From Bradyrhizobium septentrionale (GTDB lineage: Bacteria; Pseudomonadota; Alphaproteobacteria; Rhizobiales; Xanthobacteraceae): a stretch of DNA of 64,000 nt. Positions within the stretch are counted from its first letter, which is position 1. Each line of letters opens with the position of its first letter. Of the stretch, positions 1-9,593 are shown piece by piece. Where the stretch lies: positions 3,800,501 through 3,864,500 of the forward strand of contig NZ_CP088285.1 of NCBI RefSeq assembly GCF_011516645.4, given 5' to 3'. The translations under genes were made by a program, and so were the position numbers. The notes under the pieces were generated by a model. The model saw only the letters and a list, made by a program, of their open reading frames with translations, had not been told where the DNA came from and did not search any database.

Positions 1-82
1 GATAAGGCCGATTCCCAAGTCTTTCCCCGCGGCCGTATTCCCGGCCTGAAGTCGACATTCAAGGCCCGGAGCCTGACCCGAA
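1..82. other. No gene assigned at left edge
   Basis: I see no supported gene in these bases. They may be intergenic or the tail of a gene that lies outside the window. A weak GGAG about 11 bases before the cycM start is the only signal noted. Confidence 0.4.
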
Positions 83-628
83 ATGGACTCCTTCGAACTC
101 AACAAAATTCTCGGTGCGCTTCTCGGCACCTGCATCGTCGTCCTGGTGATGAGCTTTGCCGCCGGATCGGTGTTTTCCGCGAAGCTGCCGGAAAAGCCGG
201 GCTTTGAGATCGCGGTGAAGGAAGAGTCCCATGGTGGCGGCGAGGCGGCTGCGGCCGCATCCGAGCCGATCGAGAAGTTGCTGCAGACCGCCTCGGTCGA
301 GAAGGGCGCGGCGGCCGCCAAGAAGTGCCAGGCCTGCCATACCTTCGAGAAGGGCGGTCCCAACCGCGTCGGTCCGAACCTGTTCGGCGTCGTGAACGAG
401 GCCAGGGGCGAAGGCCGTGGCTTCAATTTCTCGGCGGCCATGAAGGCCAAGGGCGGCAACTGGAGCTTCGACGACCTCAACAAGTTCCTGACCAATCCGA
501 AGGGCTTCATCCCGGGCACCGCGATGGGCTTCGCCGGCGTTCCGAAGGACAGCGAGCGCGCCGACATCATCGCCTATCTGAATTCGAACTCGGAGCATCC
601 GGCGCCGCTCCCGACCGCTTCGAAGTAA
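83..628 (+). CDS. cycM: Membrane-anchored cytochrome c (CycM-like)
   Basis: This 181-residue protein is predicted to carry electrons on the periplasmic face of the inner membrane, in the respiratory chain towards terminal oxidase. One N-terminal membrane segment (about residues 9-31) acts as an uncleaved anchor. An Ala/Glu-rich linker follows, then a class I cytochrome c fold with heme motif CQACH (C82, C85, H86) and a likely axial Met148 in GTAMGF. Length and layout match rhizobial CycM, an anchored c552 of about 184 residues. A strong hairpin lies just downstream, so it is probably monocistronic. The gene symbol rests on family resemblance. Confidence 0.9.
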   Translation: MDSFELNKILGALLGTCIVVLVMSFAAGSVFSAKLPEKPGFEIAVKEESHGGGEAAAAASEPIEKLLQTASVEKGAAAAKKCQACHTFEKGGPNRVGPNLFGVVNEARGEGRGFNFSAAMKAKGGNWSFDDLNKFLTNPKGFIPGTAMGFAGVPKDSERADIIAYLNSNSEHPAPLPTASK

Positions 629-656
629 CGATTTGCTTCGCGCAAGCATGTGGATG

Positions 657-685
657 AAACGGCCAGGCAATGCCTGGCCGTTTTC
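657..685 (+). terminator. Rho-independent terminator after cycM
   Basis: A perfect 12-bp stem (657-668 paired with 672-683) closes a 3-base loop and runs into TTTT. It lies 29 bases after the cycM stop. Confidence 0.85.
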
Positions 686-843
686 GCATGGGCAATCCGC
701 TGTCGCGGGGTTGTTATAGGGACGTTTCGCCGCACCGATATTGTTCCCGGGCTGACATCATGAGGAAAAAGCAACGTAATTTGTCGAACCGTTGCCTTAT
801 ATTGGGTCCCATGTAACCGGGGCCGCAAGCAGGAAGAGCGAAT

Positions 844-2748
844 TTGCCGATCACCCGACGACACCTCCTTCAAGGCAGCGCACTGGCGGCAATGGCTCCG
901 GCGCTCGGACTTAACCTCGGCATCTCGGCGATCACGCCGGCGCTCGCCGACGACGCCCCCAACGGGCTGAAATGGCGGCACGGCCTCTCGACCTACGGCG
1001 AAATCAAGTACCCGGCCGACTTCAAGCGCTACGATTACGTCAAGCCGGACGCGCCGAAGGGCGGCGTGGTGCGGCTGTTCCAGCCCGGCACCTATGACAG
1101 CTTCAACCTGGTCGTCGCCGGGTTGAAGGGCACGGTCTCGGCGGCGGTCAGCCGCATCTATGACTCGCTGATGGAAGCCTCGCTCGACGAGCCCGACACG
1201 TATTATGGCGAACTCGCCGAGGCTGCGGCCTTTCCCGATGATTTCTCCTATGTGATCTACCGGCTGCGGCCGGGTTCGCGCTGGCACGACGGCAAGCCCG
1301 TCACGCCGGAGGATGTGATCTTCTCCTTCGAGGCGTGGAAGACGAACAGCCCGATGTTCAGCGCCTATTATCGGCATATCGAAAAGGCCGAGAAGATCGG
1401 CGATCGCGACATCAAGTTCACGTTCGACAGCCCGGGCAACCGCGAGCTGCCGATGATCACCGGCCAGCTCATCATCCTGCCCAAGCATTGGTGGGAAGGC
1501 ACCGACGCGCAGGGCAAGAAGCGCGACATCACCGCGAGCACGCTGGAGCCGCCGCTCGGCTCGGGTCCTTACCGGATCAAGGAGTTCGTTGCCGGACGAT
1601 CGGTGGCGCTGGAGCGCGTCAAGGACTACTGGGGCAAGGACATCCCGATCGCGATCGGGCAGAACAATTTCGAAGAGCTGCGCTACGAGTATTTCCGCGA
1701 CGACACCGTCGCGCGCGAGGCGTTGAAGGCCGACCAGTTCGATTGGTACGGCGAGCGCAGCGCAAAGGAATGGGCTTCGGCCTACGACGTTCCGCCGGTG
1801 CGCGAGAAACGGCTGCTCAAGGAGCTCTTCACCGTCCGCAATCAGGGCCGGATGCAGGGCTGGGTGTTCAACCTGAGGCGTCCGAAGTTCGCCAATGCCA
1901 GGCTGCGCCGCGCCTTCAATTATGCGTTCGATTTCGAAGAGATGAACCGGGTGCTCTCGACCGGCGAGTATCATCGCGATTCCAGCTATTTCGACGGCAT
2001 CCCCGATCTGATGGCGACCGGCCTGCCGGAAGGCAAGGAACTCGAGATCCTGGAGACGGTGCGCGACAAGGTGCCACCGGAAGTCTTCACGACGCCCTAC
2101 ACGGATCCGGTCGGCGGCACGCCAGAAAACGTCCGCGCCAATCTGCGCGAGGCGACGCGGCTCCTGAAGGAAGCCGGTTTCGAGATCCGCGATCGCAAGC
2201 TGGTCGATGCTTCCGGTCAGCCGTTCACGGTCGAGATACTGGGCAACAGCGGCGATGCCGGGATGGAGCGGATCTCGCTGTTCTACAAACCGAGCCTGGA
2301 GCGTCTCGGCATCACCGTCAATCTGCGCGCCGTCGATACCGTGCAGTACCAGAACCGGGTGCGCGATTTCGACTTCGAGATGACCACCCAGGTGTGGGGG
2401 CAGTCGATCTCGCCCGGCAACGAGCAGCGCGACAATTTCGGCTCGCAGGCTGCCGACCGGCCAGGCTCGAACAATCTCCCCGGCATCAAGAATCCGGCCG
2501 TCGATGCCATCATCGAGCGGATCATTTTCGCCAACAGCCGCGCCGATCAGATCGCCGCCGCCAAGGCGATGGACCGGGTCTTGCTCTGGAACTTCTATCT
2601 TGTTCCGCACTTCAATTACGACAAGCAGCGCTATGTCTATTGGGATCGCTTCAGCCATCCCGATCCGCTGCCGAAATACGGCGTCTCGGGATTCCCGAAT
2701 CTCTGGTGGTACGACGCCGACAGGGCAGCCAAGCTCAAGCGTTCATAA
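844..2748 (+). CDS. Extracellular solute-binding protein, YejA/peptide type (copy 1)
   Basis: A 634-residue family 5 substrate-binding protein of an oligopeptide or microcin C-type ABC importer. It is expected to capture peptides in the periplasm and hand them to the YejBEF-like complex encoded downstream. The N-terminus has a twin-arginine motif (TRRHLLQG) followed by a hydrophobic stretch ending in PALA, so Tat export is likely. The start is TTG, preceded by AGGAAGAG at good distance; no ATG in this frame lies close by. It is followed after 16 bases by a homologous second binding protein, so the operon has two receptors for one translocator. Confidence 0.88.
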   Translation: MPITRRHLLQGSALAAMAPALGLNLGISAITPALADDAPNGLKWRHGLSTYGEIKYPADFKRYDYVKPDAPKGGVVRLFQPGTYDSFNLVVAGLKGTVSAAVSRIYDSLMEASLDEPDTYYGELAEAAAFPDDFSYVIYRLRPGSRWHDGKPVTPEDVIFSFEAWKTNSPMFSAYYRHIEKAEKIGDRDIKFTFDSPGNRELPMITGQLIILPKHWWEGTDAQGKKRDITASTLEPPLGSGPYRIKEFVAGRSVALERVKDYWGKDIPIAIGQNNFEELRYEYFRDDTVAREALKADQFDWYGERSAKEWASAYDVPPVREKRLLKELFTVRNQGRMQGWVFNLRRPKFANARLRRAFNYAFDFEEMNRVLSTGEYHRDSSYFDGIPDLMATGLPEGKELEILETVRDKVPPEVFTTPYTDPVGGTPENVRANLREATRLLKEAGFEIRDRKLVDASGQPFTVEILGNSGDAGMERISLFYKPSLERLGITVNLRAVDTVQYQNRVRDFDFEMTTQVWGQSISPGNEQRDNFGSQAADRPGSNNLPGIKNPAVDAIIERIIFANSRADQIAAAKAMDRVLLWNFYLVPHFNYDKQRYVYWDRFSHPDPLPKYGVSGFPNLWWYDADRAAKLKRS

Positions 2749-2764
2749 GATTAAGGATTCGCGC

Positions 2765-4639
2765 ATGGCGCTGTTTACCCGTCGGCACGCACTCGGTCTC
2801 GGCATCGGTGCATTGAGTGCTGCAGGATTGCGTGCTGCGCCGGCGGCAGCCGACAACGGAACCGAGATGCACGGCATGTCGGTGTTCGGCGACCTGAAAT
2901 ATCCGGCGGATTTTCAGCAGTTCGACTACATCAATCCGAAGGCGCCGAAGGGTGGTGCCTTCTCGGTGATTCCGTGGGTGCGCGGTTACAACCAGTCCTA
3001 CTACACCTTCAACTCGTTGAACGCCTATGTCCTGAAGGGCGAAGGTGCGCAGGGCATGGACATGACGTTCGCGACGCTGATGTCGCGCGCCAATGACGAG
3101 CCCGATGCGATGTACGGCTATGCCGCGAAGTCGGTGCAGATCTCGCCGGACAAGCTGACCTATCGCTTCACCATGCGTCCCGAGGCGCGCTTCCATGACG
3201 GCACCAAGCTGACCGCGCAGGACGCCGCCTTCTCGCTCAACACGCTGAAGGAAAAAGGTCACCCGCTGATCCAGGTGCAGCTGCGCGACTTCGTCAAGGC
3301 CGAGGCGCCCGATGACGCGACCGTCGTCGTGACCTTCGCGGCGGGCCGCGCCCGCGACGTGCCGCTCTATGTCGCGGGCCTGCCGATCTTCTCCAAGGCC
3401 TATTACGCGACGCGATCGTTCGAGGAATCGACGCTCGATACGCCGCTCGGCTCGGGGCCGTACAAGGTCGGCCGGTTCGAGGTCAACCGCTACGTCGAAT
3501 TCGACCGCGTCAAGGATTGGTGGGGTGCCGACCTTCCGGTCAATCGCGGCAGCTACAATTTCGACACCGTGCGCTATGAATTCTACCGCGACCGCGATGT
3601 GGCGTTCGAGGGCTTCACCTCGAAGAGCTATTTGTTCCGCGAGGAGTTCACCGCGCGCGTCTGGGCGACACGCTACGATTTCCCCGCGGTGAAGGATGGC
3701 CGCGTCAAGCGCGAGACGCTGCCGGACGACACGCCGTCCGGCGCGCAAGGCTGGTTCATCAACACGCGCCGCGACAAGTTCAAGGATCCACGCGTGCGTG
3801 AGGCGCTGATCTACGCCTTCGACTTCGAGTGGACCAACAAGACCATCATGTACGATGCCTATGCGCGCACCGTCTCGCCGTTCCAGAATTCGGACATGGT
3901 AGCCGAGGGTCCGCCGCCGCCGGAGGAACTCGCGCTGCTCGAGCCGTTCCGCGGCCAGGTGCCCGACGAGGTGTTCGGCCTGCCGTTCGTGCCGCCGATG
4001 TCCGACGGCTCCGGCCAGGATCGCGCGCTGCTGCGCAAGGCGGTGCAACTGCTCAACGAGGCCGGCTGCGTGATCAAGGACGGCAAGCGCGTGCTGCCGA
4101 ACGGCGAGCCTCTGACCATCGAGTTCCTCAACGATGAGCCCTCGCTGCAGCCGCACCACGGGCCCTACATCAAGAATCTCGGCACGCTCGGCATCGAGGC
4201 TACATTCCGCCTCGTCGACGCCGTGCAGCGCCGCGCGCGGGTGGAAGATTTTGACTTCGACATGACCATGGAGCGCTTCAACTTTTCGGCGACGCCTGGC
4301 GACAGCATGCGGCCGTTCTTCTCCTCGCAGGCGGCGAAGACCAAGGGCTCCTACAATCTGGCGGGCATCTCCAACCCTGCAATCGATGCCCTGATCGAGA
4401 AGATCATCGGCGCCAATAATCGCCAGGAGCTGACGATTGCCTGCCGTGCGTTCGACCGCGTGTTTCGCGCCGGCCGTTACTGGGTGCCGCAATGGTACCG
4501 CAACACGCATCCGGTCGCCTATTGGGACCAGTTCGGTCATACCGAGAAGCTGGCGAAATATACCCAGGGCGTCGGGGCGCCAGAGAACTGGTGGTATGAT
4601 GCGGCCAAGGCCGCAAAGCTCGAACAGGCGAAGAAATAG
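2765..4639 (+). CDS. Extracellular solute-binding protein, YejA/peptide type (copy 2)
   Basis: A 624-residue paralogue of the preceding binding protein, sharing blocks such as LGSGPY, the YEFYRD-type motif and the C-terminal NWWYDA. It starts at the ATG at 2765 with a twin-arginine leader (TRRHALGLG) and an Ala-rich cleavage region. The open frame extends further upstream, but that part overlaps copy 1 and lacks a signal peptide. It is predicted to be a periplasmic peptide receptor. Only three bases separate it from the yejB-like permease, so the genes are co-transcribed. Divergence between the copies suggests different ligand ranges, which is inference. Confidence 0.88.
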   Translation: MALFTRRHALGLGIGALSAAGLRAAPAAADNGTEMHGMSVFGDLKYPADFQQFDYINPKAPKGGAFSVIPWVRGYNQSYYTFNSLNAYVLKGEGAQGMDMTFATLMSRANDEPDAMYGYAAKSVQISPDKLTYRFTMRPEARFHDGTKLTAQDAAFSLNTLKEKGHPLIQVQLRDFVKAEAPDDATVVVTFAAGRARDVPLYVAGLPIFSKAYYATRSFEESTLDTPLGSGPYKVGRFEVNRYVEFDRVKDWWGADLPVNRGSYNFDTVRYEFYRDRDVAFEGFTSKSYLFREEFTARVWATRYDFPAVKDGRVKRETLPDDTPSGAQGWFINTRRDKFKDPRVREALIYAFDFEWTNKTIMYDAYARTVSPFQNSDMVAEGPPPPEELALLEPFRGQVPDEVFGLPFVPPMSDGSGQDRALLRKAVQLLNEAGCVIKDGKRVLPNGEPLTIEFLNDEPSLQPHHGPYIKNLGTLGIEATFRLVDAVQRRARVEDFDFDMTMERFNFSATPGDSMRPFFSSQAAKTKGSYNLAGISNPAIDALIEKIIGANNRQELTIACRAFDRVFRAGRYWVPQWYRNTHPVAYWDQFGHTEKLAKYTQGVGAPENWWYDAAKAAKLEQAKK

Positions 4640-4642
4640 CCG

Positions 4643-5752
4643 ATGAGCGCCTATATCGCCCGACGTATCTTCCTGATGCTGCCGACGCTGCTCGGCATCC
4701 TGTTCGTCTCCTTCGTGGTCGTGCAATTCGCGCCGGGCGGGCCGGTCGAGCGCGTCATCGCGCAGATCAACGGCGCCGACACCGGCGGCACTTCGCGCGT
4801 GTCGGGTGGCGGCGGCGATTTCGGCGCGCAGCGCGGCCAGGGCGCGGGCGCAGCCGGTGCCACCAACTCGAAATATCGCGGCGCGCAGGGACTCGATCCG
4901 GATTTCATCAAGAAGCTCGAGGTGCAGTTCGGCTTCGACAAGCCGGCGCCGGAGCGGTTCGCGCTGATGGTGTGGAATTTTGCGCGCTTTGATTTTGGTC
5001 AAAGTTATTTCCGCAGCGTCAGCGTGCTGCAGCTGATCAAGGAAAAGCTGCCGGTCTCGATGTCTCTCGGCATCTGGATGACGCTGCTCACCTACCTGAT
5101 CTCGATCCCGCTCGGCATCCGCAAGGCGGTGAAGGATGGGTCGCGGTTCGACACCTGGACCTCGGCCGTGATCATCGTGGGCTTTGCGATACCGGGCTTC
5201 CTGTTCGCGATCCTCCTGATCGTGCTGTTCGCCGGCGGCTCGTTCCTCAATATCTTCCCGCTGCGCGGCCTGACCTCGGATGGCTGGGCGCAGTTTCCCT
5301 GGTACTGGAAGATCATCGATTATTTCTGGCATCTGACGCTGCCGCTGGTGTCGATGGCGCTCGGCGCCTTCGCCACCATGACCTTGCTCACCAAGAACTC
5401 GTTCCTCGACGAGATCCGCAAGCAATATGTGATGACCGCGCGTGCCAAGGGCTGCAGCGAGGGGCAGGTGCTGTACGGCCATATCTTCCGCAACGCCATG
5501 CTGATCGTGATCGCGGGCTTCCCGGGCGCGTTCATCCACGCGTTCTTCTCCGGCTCGCTGCTGATCGAGACCATCTTCTCGCTCGACGGGCTCGGCCTGC
5601 TCGGCTTCGAAAGCGTGCTGAACCGCGACTATCCGGTGGTGTTCGGAACGCTGTTCATCTTCTCGCTGGTCGGACTGGTGGTCAATCTGCTGTCCGACCT
5701 CGCCTATATGTGGATCGATCCCAGGATCGACTTTGAGGCGCGGGAGGTCTGA
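4643..5752 (+). CDS. yejB: Peptide ABC transporter permease YejB-like
   Basis: A 369-residue inner-membrane permease with the DppB/YejB layout. There is an N-terminal membrane segment (about residues 8-30), then a long periplasmic stretch containing a Gly/Ala-rich low-complexity insert (about residues 45-75). At least five membrane helices follow, with the conserved EAA-type loop around TARAKGCSEGQV. It forms a heterodimer with the next gene's product and takes peptide from the two binding proteins. The start lies three bases after the upstream stop, and its stop overlaps the next start (TGATG). The insert lengthens the first periplasmic loop relative to DppB. Confidence 0.9.
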   Translation: MSAYIARRIFLMLPTLLGILFVSFVVVQFAPGGPVERVIAQINGADTGGTSRVSGGGGDFGAQRGQGAGAAGATNSKYRGAQGLDPDFIKKLEVQFGFDKPAPERFALMVWNFARFDFGQSYFRSVSVLQLIKEKLPVSMSLGIWMTLLTYLISIPLGIRKAVKDGSRFDTWTSAVIIVGFAIPGFLFAILLIVLFAGGSFLNIFPLRGLTSDGWAQFPWYWKIIDYFWHLTLPLVSMALGAFATMTLLTKNSFLDEIRKQYVMTARAKGCSEGQVLYGHIFRNAMLIVIAGFPGAFIHAFFSGSLLIETIFSLDGLGLLGFESVLNRDYPVVFGTLFIFSLVGLVVNLLSDLAYMWIDPRIDFEAREV

Positions 5753-6936
5753 TGACGATGCTCGCGCCCCAGCCGGTCGAAACCACGACGCAATCGCCGC
5801 TCGGCGAGGCGGTGCCCGCCACCCGCCACGGCTTTGCGCCGTCGCCGCTGAACAAGCGGCGCTGGCAGAACTTCAAGGCCAACCGTCGCGGCTACTGGTC
5901 GTTCTGGATCTTCGTCGTGCTGTTCGTGCTGTCGTTGTTCGCCAATTTCATTGCCAACGACAAGCCGCTCGTCGTCAAATATGACGGCCGTCTCTACTGG
6001 CCGGTGGTGTTCACCTACGCAGAAACCACCTTCGGCGGCGACTTCGAGACCGCGGCCGACTATCGCGATCCGTACTTGCAGAAGCAGATCGCCGACAAGG
6101 GCGGCAGCATGATCTGGCCGCCGATCCGTTACTCCTACGACAGCCGCAACCTCGACCCGCCGACCGCGGTGCCGTCGAAGCCGACCTGGCTGTTGACCGA
6201 AGCGCAGTGCAAGGACGTGGTGAAGCGCAAGGGCCTGACCGGCTGCCGCGACCTCGAATACAACTGGCTCGGCACCGACGACCAGGGCCGCGACGTCGTC
6301 GCGCGGCTGATCTACGGCTTCCGCATCTCGGTGCTGTTCGGCCTGACGCTGACCATCCTGTCCTCAATCATCGGCATCGCCGCCGGCGGCGTGCAGGGCT
6401 ATTTCGGCGGCTGGATCGATCTCGGCTTCCAGCGATTCATCGAAATCTGGACCGCGATCCCCTCGCTCTATCTGCTGCTGATCATCTCGGCGGTGCTGCC
6501 GCCGGGCTTTTTCATCCTGCTCGGCATTCTGCTGTTGTTCTCATGGGTCTCGCTGGTCGGTCTGGTGCGCGCCGAGTTCCTGCGCGGCCGCAATTTCGAG
6601 TACATCCAGGCGGCGCGCGCGCTCGGCGTCTCCAACCGTGTGATCATGTTCCGCCATCTGCTGCCGAACGCGATGGTCGCGACCATGACGTTCTTGCCGT
6701 TCATCGTCTCGTCCTCGGTGATGACGCTGACGGCGCTGGATTTCCTCGGCTTCGGCCTGCCGCCCGGCTCGCCCTCGCTCGGTGAATTGCTGTCGCAGGG
6801 CAAGGCCAATGTGCAGGCGCCGTGGCTCGGACTCACCGGTTTCTTCTCGGTCGCGATCATGCTGTCGCTGCTGATCTTCATCGGCGAAGCCGCGCGCGAC
6901 GCCTTCGATCCGCGCAAGACATTCTCGAAGGGCTGA
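5752..6936 (+). CDS. yejE: Peptide ABC transporter permease YejE-like
   Basis: A 394-residue partner permease of the DppC/YejE type. A cytoplasmic N-terminus of about 45 residues precedes the first membrane helix. A periplasmic domain of about 110 residues follows, then LGTDDQGRDVVAR, the hallmark motif of this subfamily. The C-terminal block of helices carries the EAA loop (ARALGVSNRVIM). The start overlaps the upstream stop by one base, which implies translational coupling. The long periplasmic domain is typical of YejE rather than DppC. Confidence 0.9.
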   Translation: MTMLAPQPVETTTQSPLGEAVPATRHGFAPSPLNKRRWQNFKANRRGYWSFWIFVVLFVLSLFANFIANDKPLVVKYDGRLYWPVVFTYAETTFGGDFETAADYRDPYLQKQIADKGGSMIWPPIRYSYDSRNLDPPTAVPSKPTWLLTEAQCKDVVKRKGLTGCRDLEYNWLGTDDQGRDVVARLIYGFRISVLFGLTLTILSSIIGIAAGGVQGYFGGWIDLGFQRFIEIWTAIPSLYLLLIISAVLPPGFFILLGILLLFSWVSLVGLVRAEFLRGRNFEYIQAARALGVSNRVIMFRHLLPNAMVATMTFLPFIVSSSVMTLTALDFLGFGLPPGSPSLGELLSQGKANVQAPWLGLTGFFSVAIMLSLLIFIGEAARDAFDPRKTFSKG

Positions 6937-6939
6937 CGC

Positions 6940-8565
6940 ATGGACGCGACCAACCAGCCTCTGCTCGACGTCAGCGACCTCTCGGTCGCCTTCGGCCACT
7001 CGCTTGCGGTCGATCGCGTCTCCTTCTCGATCAAGCGCGGCGAATGCACGGCGCTGGTCGGCGAGTCCGGCTCGGGAAAATCGGTCAGCGCGCTGTCGGT
7101 ATTGAGGCTGCTGCCCTATCCGGCGGCGTCACATCCCTCCGGGGCGATCCGTTTCAAGGGCCGCGATCTCCTGGGATCGTCGGAACGCGAGATGCGCGGG
7201 ATTCGTGGCAACGATATCTCGATCATCTTCCAGGAGCCGATGACCTCGCTCAATCCGCTCCACACCATCGAATCCCAGATCGGCGAGATCCTGTCGTTGC
7301 ACAGCGGCATTAGCGGTGCGGCGGCGCGGGAGCGGACGCTGGAGCTACTGGGCCAGGTCGGCATCCCCGAGCCGGAGACACGGCTCAAGAGCTATCCGCA
7401 CCAATTGTCCGGCGGCCAGCGCCAGCGCGTGATGATCGCGATGGCGCTCGCCAACGAGCCCGATCTGTTGATCGCGGACGAACCGACCACCGCGCTCGAC
7501 GTCACCGTGCAGGCGCAGATCCTGGCCTTGCTGGCGGAGATTCGCGCGCGGCTCGGCATGAGCCTGTTGTTCATCACCCACGACCTCGGCATCGTCCGCC
7601 GTATCGCCGACACGGTCTGCGTCATGAACGGCGGCAAGATCGTCGAGCAGGGCCCGGTCGAGCAGGTCTTCACCGCGCCGAAGCACGCCTATACCAAGGC
7701 GCTGCTGGCGGCCGAGCCGAAGCCCGACCCGGCGCCGCCGCAGCCCGATGCGCCGGTCGTGATATCGACGGACAATCTCAAGGTCTGGTTTCCGATCAAG
7801 CGCGGGCTGTTGCGCTCGACCGTCGGCCACATCAAGGCGGTCGATGGCGTCAGCCTCGCGGTGCGCAAGGGCGAGACGCTCGGCGTGGTCGGCGAATCTG
7901 GCTCCGGCAAGACCACGCTTGGGCTGGCGCTGCTCAGGCTGATCTCGTCGGATGGTCCGATCGTGTTCCTCGGCAAGGACATCCAGGGCCTGCGCTTCAA
8001 GCAGATGCTGCCGTTCCGCCTCGACATGCAGATCGTGTTCCAGGACCCGTTCGGCTCGCTCAGCCCGCGCATGTCGGTGGCTGACATCATCGCCGAGGGA
8101 CTTGAAGTGCACCAGAAGCAGCTGTCGCGCGAGGAGCGCGAGGCGCGGGTGATCAAGGCGCTCAAGGATGTCGGCCTGGATCCCGAATGGCGCTTCCGCT
8201 ATCCGCACGAGTTCTCCGGCGGCCAACGCCAGCGCATCTCGATCGCGCGCGCGGTGGTGCTGGAGCCGAACTTCGTCGTGCTGGACGAGCCGACCAGTGC
8301 GCTCGACATGCTGCTCCAGGCCCAGATGGTCGACCTGCTGCGCGACCTGCAGCGCAAGCGTGACCTCACCTACATGTTCATCTCGCACGATCTGCGTGTG
8401 GTGGCCTCGCTCGCGAGCCATTTGATCGTGATGAAATCCGGCAAGGTCGAGGAGGAGGGGCCGGCCTCCGAGCTCTTCAAGAATCCAAAAAGCGATTACA
8501 CCCGCGCGCTGTTCGCCGCCGCGTTCCGCATCGAAGCGGCCGGCGAGGGGACCGTGGCGACGTAG
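6940..8565 (+). CDS. yejF: Double ABC ATPase, YejF-like
   Basis: This 541-residue protein fuses two nucleotide-binding domains that power the peptide importer. The first has Walker A GESGSGKS, signature LSGGQRQR and Walker B LLIADEPT. The second has [16 protein letters not shown] and VVLDEPTS. Both carry an H-loop (ITHDLG, ISHDLR), so both sites look catalytically complete. The start lies three bases after yejE. It closes the five-gene operon; an intergenic repeat follows. Confidence 0.92.
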   Translation: MDATNQPLLDVSDLSVAFGHSLAVDRVSFSIKRGECTALVGESGSGKSVSALSVLRLLPYPAASHPSGAIRFKGRDLLGSSEREMRGIRGNDISIIFQEPMTSLNPLHTIESQIGEILSLHSGISGAAARERTLELLGQVGIPEPETRLKSYPHQLSGGQRQRVMIAMALANEPDLLIADEPTTALDVTVQAQILALLAEIRARLGMSLLFITHDLGIVRRIADTVCVMNGGKIVEQGPVEQVFTAPKHAYTKALLAAEPKPDPAPPQPDAPVVISTDNLKVWFPIKRGLLRSTVGHIKAVDGVSLAVRKGETLGVVGESGSGKTTLGLALLRLISSDGPIVFLGKDIQGLRFKQMLPFRLDMQIVFQDPFGSLSPRMSVADIIAEGLEVHQKQLSREEREARVIKALKDVGLDPEWRFRYPHEFSGGQRQRISIARAVVLEPNFVVLDEPTSALDMLLQAQMVDLLRDLQRKRDLTYMFISHDLRVVASLASHLIVMKSGKVEEEGPASELFKNPKSDYTRALFAAAFRIEAAGEGTVAT

Positions 8566-8579
8566 CTCTCTCGTTCCAC

Positions 8580-8730
8580 GTCACCCCGCGCAACGGCTTC
8601 GCCGTTGTCGCTGGAGGTGCGAGCCTTGCGGCGCACTTGCGCCGCTGGGCGAGCCTCGAAGGGGGCGTGGCCCGAGTGGGGCCGTCGATCCTTCGAGACG
8701 CGCTTCGCGCTCCTCAGGATGACGGGATTG
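8580..8730. repeat. Intergenic palindromic repeat
   Basis: This spacer holds short inverted arms (AACGGCTTCGCCGTT and GCGGCGCA/TGCGCCGC) and ends in a 37-base segment at 8690-8726. That segment is nearly identical to 41248-41284. Such repeats are common between rhizobial genes. It lies between convergent genes, so it could also help end transcription. Confidence 0.7.
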
Positions 8731-8750
8731 AGTGTGGCATGTGGCGCTGA

Positions 8751-9593
8751 TTAAAGCCGCTTGATCGCCAGGACGCCGCTGCCGGCGGCCCTGATCCGCG
8801 CGATGGCGGCCTGCGTGTTCTCCACCGCCGTCGCCATATGATGCGCATTGGCGTGCACGATCGTGGTCGCATCGCGCACGATGGCGACATGGCTCTTCCA
8901 GAAGATCAGGTCGCCGCGTTGCAGATGCTTTGATTCCGCCGCGGTCAATTCGCGGCCGAGCCCTTCCTGTTGCATGTCGCTGTCGCGCGGGCAGCCGGTG
9001 CCGGCGGCGGTCAGCGCGATCTGCACCAGGCCGGAGCAGTCGATGCCGAGGCTCGATTTGCCGCCCCAGAGATAGGGCGTGCCGACGAATTGCTCGGCGA
9101 TCGCAACAAAATCCTGCGCCATCGCGTCGAGCGGCGCAACATGCCGGCGCGGCAGGTGCCAGCCTTCGCGGCTCACCGCGAACGGACCGTCCTCGCGGAC
9201 AATCGCGAGCTTCGTGCCCATCGCCAGTGCCTCGACCGGCGGCAGCTTGATCGACGGCCCCGGAAACGCCAGCGTGCGCGGCACCGCCACCTTGTGCGTC
9301 GGCGTCGCGCCGGGCTTGGTCAGCGCGGCCTCGGGGATCCAGCCGACATAGCCGTCATCGGCGAGCTGGCCCCAGGCCCAGCCTTCGCCGTTACGATCGT
9401 ACACCGTGACGCGCTCGCCCTTGAGCGCCTGCGTCATCTGCTCGGCATCGGCCGCAGGCGCATGACGCAACGGGGCGATGGCGTCGCTGACTTCGAATAC
9501 CTCGCCGTCGACGAAGCGCGCGGCCTTGACCTTGCCCTCCAGATATTTTGCGGCGACGTCGTCGCGGGCCGGCGTCAGTCTGACATCATGCAT
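8751..9593 (-). CDS. NlpC/P60 family cysteine peptidase with SH3 domains
   Basis: A 280-residue protein predicted to cut peptidoglycan stem peptides. Two SH3-like segments (about residues 30-90 and 95-150) come first, with motifs such as GWAWGQLADDGYVGW. The C40 peptidase domain follows, with catalytic Cys186 in GIDCSGLV, His235 in KSHVAIV and a third polar residue near His247. No signal peptide is visible, so it may act in the cytoplasm on recycled or imported muropeptides; that is inference. The start overlaps the end of the upstream M17 aminopeptidase by 8 bases, implying a joint peptide-degrading operon. Confidence 0.88.
   Translation of the reverse strand: MHDVRLTPARDDVAAKYLEGKVKAARFVDGEVFEVSDAIAPLRHAPAADAEQMTQALKGERVTVYDRNGEGWAWGQLADDGYVGWIPEAALTKPGATPTHKVAVPRTLAFPGPSIKLPPVEALAMGTKLAIVREDGPFAVSREGWHLPRRHVAPLDAMAQDFVAIAEQFVGTPYLWGGKSSLGIDCSGLVQIALTAAGTGCPRDSDMQQEGLGRELTAAESKHLQRGDLIFWKSHVAIVRDATTIVHANAHHMATAVENTQAAIARIRAAGSGVLAIKRL

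Noticed and set aside
574..5539. Very long minus-strand open frames opposite the peptide transporter
   Set aside because: They mirror real genes in GC-rich DNA, have Arg/His/Asp-rich composition with no domains, and disrupt a well-formed operon.
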